Positions 1-5,262 of a DNA stretch of 5,262 nt are shown one piece after another. Within the stretch, counting starts at the first letter, position 1. Each line of letters begins with the position of its first letter. The DNA comes from an uncultured Planctomycetaceae bacterium (GTDB taxonomy: Bacteria > Planctomycetota > Planctomycetia > Planctomycetales > Planctomycetaceae): positions 1-5,262 of the forward strand of contig CAIJTL010000478.1 in assembly GCA_903823545.1 (NCBI GenBank), in the 5' to 3' direction. A model generated the notes under the pieces. The model had not been told where the DNA came from. It was given only the letters and a program-made list of their open reading frames with translations, and made no database searches. Made by a program: the position numbers and the translations under genes.

Positions 1-1728
1 CGCACCGTGCATCACAGTCTGCGCGAGTGCTTGTTCTCCAGAGGAATGCAATTCATCAACGGCAGTGTCAGCTGGGGTTTGCTCGGCGCTGTGTTGATCA
101 GCCGCTGTTAACTTGCTGCTTGCGTCTGGGCCGGCATCTTCAACAAGGTATTCAATCGAGGGCTCTTCAACGTCGTGTAACTTGCGACCTCGAAGAGCTG
201 CCGCAATGTTTTGCACCCACAACGCTGAATCAAATCGTTGGCGTCGATCAAAGTGTTCCACAAAACGCCCGATCGGATCGGGTTCGCGTCCCGCGACTGA
301 ACGGGTCAGAAACGGCGAAAGATACTCTCCAGCCAAGTGCTGCGTGTGGCGCATCGAGGTATCGGTTCGCTCGAAGAATTCGCGAAACGTGGCGAAGCGA
401 CCGAGCACCGGCGAATACTTTCCGATCCGCAGCAGGTCGTGAAAGAAGACACTTTTGACATCGGGCCAACGTGCCAGAATCAAGCCCGCCCCTTGGTCTT
501 GTTGCATTGCTTCGGCCAATCGTTGCGGCAGTCGCAAGTAACTGGTCGCTCCATCGGCCGCGAGCGGCAAACGTGAGATCGCGTCAATTGTTGTGTGATC
601 GCAACCTTCCCAACGGAGCTTGCTGTTCTCGGCGTCGGGATAAATCCCGTCGTCCAATAGAAAATGCATCGCCGCGTTGTATCCGCATTTCGTGATCAAT
701 TGCGGAGCGAGAGGATGCAGGCCGAAACGCCGCCGTCCCCACGTCGTCGGCTCGCGGCTGAAAAGACGCTTGCACGCGAGCTGCCCACGACGCAAATCAT
801 GCAACACCGATTCAAGCGGCATCACCGGCGATGGCACCTCACGCCACTCGCCGCCGATCACTTCCGCAGTCTCACGTTGCACCGCCTCTCGAAGCAATTT
901 TGCGATTTCAGGTTTTTCCGTCGCGAGCTGTTCGGCATCACTGGCCGTCATCAGAAAACTGATCGGCTTTGAATCAGTCAGCAGACGGGGCAAGTTTTCA
1001 TCTGCCGTTTTCGGAACGAGCAAACACAAATCGAGCAGATATGAATCGACGGGATAAAATCGCTCGCGTGCTTCGTGAAGTGCCTCGAAACAAGCAGCAA
1101 GGCGTACCCTCACGTCATCGAGTCGGCCATCAATCAATGCCTCTGCGGCGGCAACCGCTTCGCGTCGCAGTCGCATCTCGTCGATCTCGCCGAAGTAATG
1201 CATCTGTCGCGAAAGCAACTCGATCATTAAATGCGCGGTGCCCAACGCGAGGAAGTCGGAAACCAATTCTTGGTCGAGCGATTCGGGTGTGACTGTTCGG
1301 GCTTCGCCAATTTCACTCGCCGTGGTTTCGCCGGTTTCCGTGCTCTCTCCGCTAAGTATCGTTGGGCCGGAATATGGTTTAACCGGTGGCGTCCACGTTC
1401 GAGTGGCGTCGAGAGCTGCCTGCAGCATCTCGTCCCTTTTATGGCAGCCAGAAACGACGAACGATCCGGTTTCGCGTTGCTGAGAGATCCAGTCATAGGG
1501 AAGACTGTCCTCGCAAGTCGTCGGCACAATGATCAAACGCCCGACAATCGGTTCCGGCGGGCAATCCGCTCGATGTCGCCCTGGCAAGGAACGCGTTTGA
1601 GCCAGTAGCCAAGGATGCCATGCGACCGCGAAGGCATTGAGTAATCCCTCGGCCGGCTTTTCACCGAGATCAGTCGGGAAATCTTCGAGGCTGTGACTGG
1701 GAATGAGGATGACAACATCATTGATCAT
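1..1728 (-). CDS. GH38-like (alpha-mannosidase fold) planctomycete protein, C-terminus off window
   Basis: Reading the minus strand from the ATG at 1728 gives 576 sense codons with no stop to the window edge, so the gene is partial at its 3' end. An in-frame TAA two codons upstream (1737-1735) fixes this ATG as the start; I see no Shine-Dalgarno before it. The N-terminus (IPSHSLEDF, residues 9-17) resembles the first strand of GH38 hydrolases. A Thr/Glu-rich linker lies at about 122-150. FYPVDSYLLDL begins at 224. Residues 291-350 follow the GH38 order: IGGEW, then MPLESVLHDLRRG, then WGRRRFG (330-336), then LAPQLITKCG. WEG (373-375), RLPL (386-389) and ARWP (419-422) follow. Residues 521-576 are a disordered-looking acidic/Ala-rich linker, so another domain may follow off-window. 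GH38 enzymes cleave alpha-mannosides using a metal and an Asp nucleophile; here that Asp position (W+3) is Arg333, so catalysis is doubtful. The family call rests on remembered motifs and is moderate; the coding call is strong. Confidence 0.7.
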   Translation of the reverse strand, partial: MINDVVILIPSHSLEDFPTDLGEKPAEGLLNAFAVAWHPWLLAQTRSLPGRHRADCPPEPIVGRLIIVPTTCEDSLPYDWISQQRETGSFVVSGCHKRDEMLQAALDATRTWTPPVKPYSGPTILSGESTETGETTASEIGEARTVTPESLDQELVSDFLALGTAHLMIELLSRQMHYFGEIDEMRLRREAVAAAEALIDGRLDDVRVRLAACFEALHEARERFYPVDSYLLDLCLLVPKTADENLPRLLTDSKPISFLMTASDAEQLATEKPEIAKLLREAVQRETAEVIGGEWREVPSPVMPLESVLHDLRRGQLACKRLFSREPTTWGRRRFGLHPLAPQLITKCGYNAAMHFLLDDGIYPDAENSKLRWEGCDHTTIDAISRLPLAADGATSYLRLPQRLAEAMQQDQGAGLILARWPDVKSVFFHDLLRIGKYSPVLGRFATFREFFERTDTSMRHTQHLAGEYLSPFLTRSVAGREPDPIGRFVEHFDRRQRFDSALWVQNIAAALRGRKLHDVEEPSIEYLVEDAGPDASSKLTAADQHSAEQTPADTAVDELHSSGEQALAQTVMHGA

Positions 1729-1821
1729 GAGTGGTTACGACGCGAATCAGAGTTATTGCGAGGCAAAGAGTAATTGATTCTTCAGACATGTTATCCAGTG
1801 CCGACCGAGTGGCGAGAGCGT

Positions 1822-1843
1822 CGACCCGAGAATCGGGAGGTCG
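1822..1843. repeat. Short imperfect inverted repeat with GAA loop
   Basis: CCCGA (1825-1829) and TCGGG (1833-1837) pair around a GAA triloop. After a 3-nt bulge, CGA (1822-1824) pairs with TCG (1841-1843). It is GC-rich and lies about 100 bp upstream of the minus-strand start. No T run follows on the plus strand, so it does not look like an intrinsic terminator there. It could be an operator or leader hairpin, or chance. Confidence 0.25.
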
Positions 1844-2038
1844 CAGATTTGATGCGCCGCCCCGGCAACTGGAGTTTTCGACGTACGCGGCTGGCTGGCA
1901 TTGCACGAAAGAGTCGCGTGCCCGAACTAGCGTCTCGAAGTTTGCCCAATCGAACTTTTCAGATTTTTTGGGAACCGTACTCCGTGGTTCGGTGTCTGAC
2001 GGCTATTCGCGGAAGATCAGTCAGCGTAAGGTTCTTGG

Positions 2039-2066
2039 TTGACGGTTTGGAAAACGCTCTGATAGC
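2039..2066 (+). promoter_or_regulatory. Candidate sigma70-type promoter for pilM operon
   Basis: TTGACG (2039-2044) matches five of six bases of the -35 consensus. A 16-bp spacer leads to GATAGC (2061-2066), which matches only three of six -10 bases. Transcription would start near 2073 and give a leader of about 135 nt containing the 2100-2126 hairpin. The -10 is poor, planctomycete promoters are not well conserved, and this is only the best candidate by eye. Confidence 0.25.
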
Positions 2067-2099
2067 TTGCTCCATCTCGTCAATTACGTGACAAACTCT

Positions 2100-2126
2100 C
2101 TTTCGCGGACCATTTCCCGGCGAAAG
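2100..2126 (+). repeat. 7-bp perfect inverted repeat in the pilM leader
   Basis: CTTTCGC (2100-2106) is the exact reverse complement of GCGAAAG (2120-2126), separated by 13 bases. It lies 81 bp upstream of the pilM start codon and downstream of the candidate promoter. No T run follows, so it is not an obvious terminator. It could form a leader hairpin or be a binding site for a dimeric regulator; neither is shown. Confidence 0.4.
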
Positions 2127-2194
2127 CCGAATTCATTTCTGAGACTTTGTGGCAGGACGCTGACTCCACATCGCGTGATATTGCTCTTCAAAAC

Positions 2195-2201
2195 AGGGTG
2201 A
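2195..2201 (+). promoter_or_regulatory. Probable ribosome binding site of pilM
   Basis: AGGGTGA contains GGTGA, five bases complementary to the usual 3' end of 16S rRNA, and ends 6 nt before the ATG at 2208. Its last three bases (TGA, 2199-2201) are also an in-frame stop, which rules out any start further upstream. Confidence 0.55.
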
Positions 2202-2207
2202 CTTGGC

Positions 2208-4385
2208 ATGGCGGACTCTCAAGCCGTTTGGGGCATTGATATCGGGCAAGCAGGGCTCAAGGCGATTCGCCTGCGGTACGCGGAAGCCGCCGATCAAGTG
2301 ATCGCGGTTGCCTTCGACTACATCCCACATGCAAAAATTCTCAGCCAACCGGATGCTGTTCCGGACGAATTGATCCAGACCGCGCTGAGCACTTTCCTTT
2401 CTCGTAATCAGCTCAAAGGGGACTTGGTTGCGATTAGCGTTCCGGGCCAGTCAGCGTTGACCCGGTTCATTCAGTTGCCTCCCGTCGAATCGAGTAAGGT
2501 CGACGAGATCGTCCGCTACGAAGCGAAACAGCAGATTCCGTTCGCGCTCGAAGATGTGATCTGGGACTACCAGACTCTTGGAGGAGGCATCGAAGAGAGC
2601 GGCTACATGCTCGGCGCTGAGGTCGGTCTGTTCGCCATGAAGAAGGAAGGGATTCATTCGGCGATGAAGCCCTTCCTCGCAAACAAGATGGAAGTGGAGT
2701 TGGTGCAGTTGGCACCGCTGGCGCTGCACAACTTCTTGTGCTTCGATCAAATCGGTATTCGGCCGGGACAAATCCTTGATGGCGAACCCGACCACATGAT
2801 CGTGCTCGATATGGGGACGGATAACACGACGTTGCTCGTCACCAATGGCAACAAGATTTGGGTGCGAAACGTCCCGATCGGCGGCAATCACTTCACGCGA
2901 GCGCTCACGAAAGAAATGAAGCTGACCTTCGCAAAGGCCGAGCATCTCAAGTGCAACGCCACGAAGGCACCTGACCCGCGAGCAGTCTTTCAAGCGCTGC
3001 GGCCTGTCTTCAACGATTACGTCGCTGAAATTCAACGGTCGATCGGTTACTTCTCCAGCGTGAACCGCGACTCCAAGATCACGAAGATTGTCGGTGCGGG
3101 TAACGGCTTCAAGCTGGCTGGGCTGCAAAAGTTCTTGCAGCAAAACCTGCAATACGAAGTCGAGCGAGCCGACTCGTTGCAGGCGTTGGTCGGCGATACG
3201 GTTTTGAATGCTCCGTTGTTTCAAGAAAACGTCCTGAGCTTTGCCGTGCCGTATGGATTGGCATTGCAGGCCCTGAAGCTTTCTCGCATTCACACGACTC
3301 TGTTGCCGCCAGAGATTGCGACCGCTCGCAAGATTCGCCGCAAAAAGCCGTGGGCCGTTGCGACCGCCGCGACGTTGCTCTTTGGTCTCTCGCTTTCGAC
3401 CGCTGGTTACAGCAACGTGGCCAGTTCAGTCAGCGAAAAGCGGTTTGGCGAGGCCGAGAAAAAGGTCGACGCGCTCAAGGCCGTTGAATCCAACTTCAAG
3501 CGGGATTTCGACGGTGAAAAGACCAAGAATACAAAGCTCAAAGAGGATGGCGTCAAGCTGGTGACGAACCTGGACACACGCGAGATGTGGCTTGAGGTTT
3601 ATCGAGCGGTCAGCGAATGCCTGCCGCGAGACGTCGGCGACCAACAAGACACCGAAGACATCACTCAGAAGAATCGCATCAACATCAAAAGCATCACAGC
3701 AAAAAAGTACGCCGATGTGTCGAAGTGGTTTGATGAGACGAAAACGAAAGAAGCGGTCTTTAATTCGATGATTAAGCCTGATCGTGAAAATGGTCCGAAG
3801 GGGGCCGGTTATGTCTTCACGCTGGTGGCCGAGCACTACCGCAATGGTCCGGACGATAACACGCAAGCGATGGGTTTCGTGCAGTCTACGTTCTTGCAAA
3901 ACATCAATCGGTTTGAGTTCGCCCAGCCGGGAACGCCGCAGCCGGTTCCTATTCGTAAGATCGGTTTGTCTCACGCTTGTGTGACGACTTACAAGAAGCA
4001 GGGGAATATTGAGTATTACCCGCGTGGCAAGAAAACGGTTGCGGGAGCAACCAAAGGTGCCCCAGGTGGTTTCGGTGGAGCGGTTCGATCACCCATGGGT
4101 ATCGGGGGGCCGATGCCTGGTGTGAAGGGAACCGATGCTAAGAAGGATGGAGAACAATCCGACAAAAGGATCATCTCACGTTTGGACTTCACCATTCAGT
4201 TCTGCTGGGTTCCGACACCTAACGATAAGCGGCTGGCAGAAGATCCTTTGAAACCGGTGGGAACTATCGATCCTGCCAACCCCTCGAATCCAGCCGGTGC
4301 GGCAACCGATGCTGGTGTCGCGCCGACTACTGGTGCGGCTACCCCCGCGACTGGTGCGACCGTTGCTCCGGCTCCATCGAAGTGA
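2208..4385 (+). CDS. pilM: Type IV pilus assembly protein PilM fused to a PilN-like region
   Basis: PilM is the actin-like cytoplasmic ATP-binding protein that links the pilus (or type II secretion) motor to PilN/PilO in the inner membrane. This 725-residue protein is about twice the usual PilM length of roughly 350. Residues 1-355 are PilM: phosphate-1 loop WGIDIG (8-13), the family signature YEAKQQIPFALEDV (104-117), phosphate-2 loop VLDMGTDNTTL (199-209), and an adenosine-site-like IVGAGNGFKLAGL (294-306). TLLPPEI (364-370) then resembles the conserved NLLP start of PilN. A basic stretch (374-380), one membrane helix (about 381-401), a likely coiled coil (405-450) and an extracytoplasmic domain (about 456-670) follow. 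That domain carries a Gly/Met/Pro-rich insert (613-640), and the tail is Ala/Thr/Pro-rich (690-725). The start is fixed by an in-frame TGA just upstream. The PilM call is very strong; the PilN part rests on topology and the motif. Confidence 0.92.
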   Translation: MADSQAVWGIDIGQAGLKAIRLRYAEAADQVIAVAFDYIPHAKILSQPDAVPDELIQTALSTFLSRNQLKGDLVAISVPGQSALTRFIQLPPVESSKVDEIVRYEAKQQIPFALEDVIWDYQTLGGGIEESGYMLGAEVGLFAMKKEGIHSAMKPFLANKMEVELVQLAPLALHNFLCFDQIGIRPGQILDGEPDHMIVLDMGTDNTTLLVTNGNKIWVRNVPIGGNHFTRALTKEMKLTFAKAEHLKCNATKAPDPRAVFQALRPVFNDYVAEIQRSIGYFSSVNRDSKITKIVGAGNGFKLAGLQKFLQQNLQYEVERADSLQALVGDTVLNAPLFQENVLSFAVPYGLALQALKLSRIHTTLLPPEIATARKIRRKKPWAVATAATLLFGLSLSTAGYSNVASSVSEKRFGEAEKKVDALKAVESNFKRDFDGEKTKNTKLKEDGVKLVTNLDTREMWLEVYRAVSECLPRDVGDQQDTEDITQKNRINIKSITAKKYADVSKWFDETKTKEAVFNSMIKPDRENGPKGAGYVFTLVAEHYRNGPDDNTQAMGFVQSTFLQNINRFEFAQPGTPQPVPIRKIGLSHACVTTYKKQGNIEYYPRGKKTVAGATKGAPGGFGGAVRSPMGIGGPMPGVKGTDAKKDGEQSDKRIISRLDFTIQFCWVPTPNDKRLAEDPLKPVGTIDPANPSNPAGAATDAGVAPTTGAATPATGATVAPAPSK
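4285..4382 (+). repeat. Imperfect short repeats encoding the Ala/Thr/Pro-rich C-terminal tail of PilM
   Basis: The GGTG core recurs with near-regular spacing: CCGGTG at 4294, then CTGGTG at 4312, 4330 and 4351, giving steps of 18, 18 and 21 bases. ACTGGTGCG occurs twice exactly (4329 and 4350). In protein terms, Gly residues 697, 703, 709 and 716 sit in Ala/Thr/Pro surroundings. This suggests a tail that grew by short in-frame duplications and is probably disordered in the periplasm. Confidence 0.45.
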
Positions 4386-4455
4386 CTTGAGATAGCGTTT
4401 TGTTTTTCGTGTCGATCATCCGCACTCCCTCTGTGATAGATAGTTCGAGGTTGTC
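4386..4455 (+). other. 70-bp spacer between pilM and the next gene
   Basis: No hairpin followed by a T run is visible, so I expect read-through from pilM into the next gene. The spacer contains a T-rich patch (about 4399-4407) without a stem before it. It ends with the downstream ribosome binding site. Confidence 0.5.
4447..4451 (+). promoter_or_regulatory. Ribosome binding site of the PilO-position gene
   Basis: GAGGT ends 4 nt before the ATG at 4456 and matches part of the Shine-Dalgarno core. An in-frame TAG at 4441-4443 excludes starts further upstream. Confidence 0.55.
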
Positions 4456-5262
4456 ATGGATAAGTTGAAGCCCATTTTGGCTCAGAAGTTTTGGATCTTC
4501 TTTGGGATCGTGTTGATCCTTCCCATGGTCGGCTATTTCATGACCAAAGGAGGCTTAGCCACCGAGATCGAAACTCGAACCGGCAAACTGAAGACAACCT
4601 TTGACGGCATTCCCGCCGGGAACGATGCCGCTAACCAGCTATGGATCGATGGTGGCAAGGCAGAGAATGAGCGGCTAGAGCTTCAGAACCGCGCGGCCAA
4701 TAAAGCTCTTTGGGACGTGCAGTTTGCAAAGATGCGTTGGCCCAAAGATGTTGCCCCCATCATGGCCAAGGCGGAGTATTTTAAGCCGGTGCCGCCCGAA
4801 CAAGGTGGATCAAAAGCCGCCGACAAGTATCAGGATGCTTATCCTGATGAATTGCGGCAGTTGTGGGAAATTGTTGATCCGCTCGACGATGGTGTGAATC
4901 AACGCGACTCGGACAAACGTCGTAAAATGGTCTTTGCTATGGCGAGCTTGCAGCAAGCCAATTATGCAAAGTGGGTCGATCTGCCTCCCACCTTCGATGA
5001 AATTTGGCCCTGCCAAGAAGACATCTGGCTGCAAACAGAATTACTCAGTGCTGTCTCACGAATCAATGCTAACGCTCAATCGATGACCGATTCCCACATC
5101 AAGCATTTGGGAAAGATTACGCTTTTCGGTGGGACGACTCAGAAAGACCCCGGTGCCGGTGGTGGTGGTGCAGGTGGCATGGGTGGTGGAGCCTCCGGTT
5201 CCGGCGGGGCTGACGCGTTTGGCGGCATGATGGGTAGCCCTATGATGGGAGGGGGAATGGGA
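4456..5262 (+). CDS. Membrane-anchored protein downstream of PilM (PilO position), C-terminus off window
   Basis: A continuous frame of 269 codons runs from this ATG to the window edge without a stop. Residues 1-11 are short and basic, and 12-29 form one hydrophobic helix, giving an N-in anchor with the rest outside the cytoplasm. Residues 34-95 are charged and partly helical, which is compatible with a coiled coil. A middle domain (about 96-225) has a Trp-rich motif WPCQEDIWLQTELL (184-197) that I recall from planctomycete proteins in this gene position, though I cannot verify this. From 231 the chain becomes Gly/Met-rich (GGMGGGASGSGG, then GGMMGSPMMGGG) up to the edge. Position after a PilM-PilN fusion and the single-helix topology suggest a PilO-like partner in the inner-membrane alignment complex. 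I see no sequence signature of PilO, so the role is inferred from context. A folded domain may follow off-window, because a Gly-rich insert also interrupts the PilM extracytoplasmic domain. Confidence 0.75.
   Translation, partial: MDKLKPILAQKFWIFFGIVLILPMVGYFMTKGGLATEIETRTGKLKTTFDGIPAGNDAANQLWIDGGKAENERLELQNRAANKALWDVQFAKMRWPKDVAPIMAKAEYFKPVPPEQGGSKAADKYQDAYPDELRQLWEIVDPLDDGVNQRDSDKRRKMVFAMASLQQANYAKWVDLPPTFDEIWPCQEDIWLQTELLSAVSRINANAQSMTDSHIKHLGKITLFGGTTQKDPGAGGGGAGGMGGGASGSGGADAFGGMMGSPMMGGGMG
5146..5262 (+). repeat. Gly/Met-rich low-complexity coding segment with G runs
   Basis: Codons 231-269 of the last gene are built from repeated GGT/GGC/GGA and ATG codons. The coding strand carries tandem GGT triplets (about 5158-5170) and longer G runs at 5232-5234, 5247-5249, 5251-5255 and 5259-5261. 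Such DNA is prone to length change and could form a G-quadruplex, but neither is shown. The segment continues beyond the window. Confidence 0.6.

Larger units (their letters stand above)
1729..2207. other. Divergent intergenic region, 479 bp, no convincing gene
   Basis: This gap separates the start codons of the minus-strand GH38-like gene and the plus-strand pilM, so it should hold both promoters. Open frames of about 100 codons exist on the plus strand (roughly 1731-2042 and 1774-2091). They overlap each other in different frames, are rich in Arg and Ser, match no family I know and lack a clear ribosome binding site, so I do not call them. I see no tRNA, insertion sequence or CRISPR repeat. 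The supportable items are a candidate promoter near 2039-2066 and two short inverted repeats (1822-1843 and 2100-2126). At 479 bp the gap is long for two promoters, so a small RNA or long leaders are possible but not shown. Confidence 0.6.

Noticed and set aside
27..1608. Several plus-strand open frames of 60-145 codons across the left third
   Set aside because: They overlap one another in different frames, are Arg/Ser/Cys-rich, match no family, and lie opposite the uninterrupted 576-codon minus-strand gene.
1785..1795. GATAAC as a -10 box for the minus-strand gene
   Set aside because: No -35-like hexamer lies at a suitable distance (CTCTCG at 17-bp spacing), so the match is not distinguishable from chance.
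1889..1907. Sigma-54-like sequence (TGGC followed by TTGCA)
   Set aside because: TGGC and TTGC are 9 bases apart start to start instead of 11, so the required GG-N10-GC spacing is not met.
1936..1969. Possible intrinsic terminator (weak stem then six T)
   Set aside because: The stem is only five A/T-rich pairs (AAGTT with AACTT) with a 10-nt loop and does not directly abut the T run; no gene ends nearby on this strand.
1731..2091. Two overlapping plus-strand frames of just over 100 codons in the divergent gap
   Set aside because: They conflict with each other in frame, look compositionally random, have no recognisable motif and no clear ribosome binding site.
2451..3293. A 280-codon minus-strand frame opposite pilM
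   Set aside because: The plus strand here encodes clear PilM motifs throughout; the antisense frame is His/Arg/Gln-rich and is a shadow of the real gene.
4810..5034. A 74-codon minus-strand frame opposite the last gene
   Set aside because: It lies wholly inside a longer plus-strand gene that has a ribosome binding site, membrane anchor and operon context.

Overview
The window most likely comes from a planctomycete, probably of the Pirellulales type. The evidence is moderate GC, two of three genes resembling families I know mainly from planctomycetes, a fused PilM/PilN pilus gene, and weak or absent Shine-Dalgarno sites. This placement is inference from protein style; there is no rRNA or other marker to confirm it.

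Layout: (1) Positions 1-1728, minus strand: one uninterrupted 576-codon reading frame that starts at 1728 and runs off the left edge. Its N-terminal part and a block at residues 285-460 look like a glycoside-hydrolase family 38 (alpha-mannosidase) fold, but the residue at the usual catalytic nucleophile position appears to be Arg. (2) Positions 1729-2207: a 479-bp divergent intergenic region with no convincing gene. It holds a candidate promoter and two small inverted repeats. (3) Positions 2208-4385, plus strand: a 725-residue PilM. It has a complete actin-like PilM domain fused to a PilN-like part: an LLPPE motif, a basic stretch, one membrane helix, a coiled coil and an extracytoplasmic domain, ending in a low-complexity tail. 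(4) Positions 4456-5262, plus strand: a membrane-anchored protein in the place where PilO would be expected. It runs off the right edge inside a Gly/Met-rich segment.

How they fit: genes 3 and 4 are co-directional, 70 bp apart with no terminator visible between them, and probably form the start of an inner-membrane alignment-complex operon for a type IV pilus or type II secretion machine. PilM on the cytoplasmic face would be covalently joined to its PilN partner, and the next protein would supply the PilO-like periplasmic partner. The divergent GH38-like gene has no evident functional link to the pilus genes.

The most interesting points are the PilM-PilN fusion that keeps a PilN-like PilM-binding motif at its junction, the apparent loss of catalytic residues in the GH38-like protein, and the shared Gly/Met/Pro-rich low-complexity segments in the two consecutive pilus-operon proteins.
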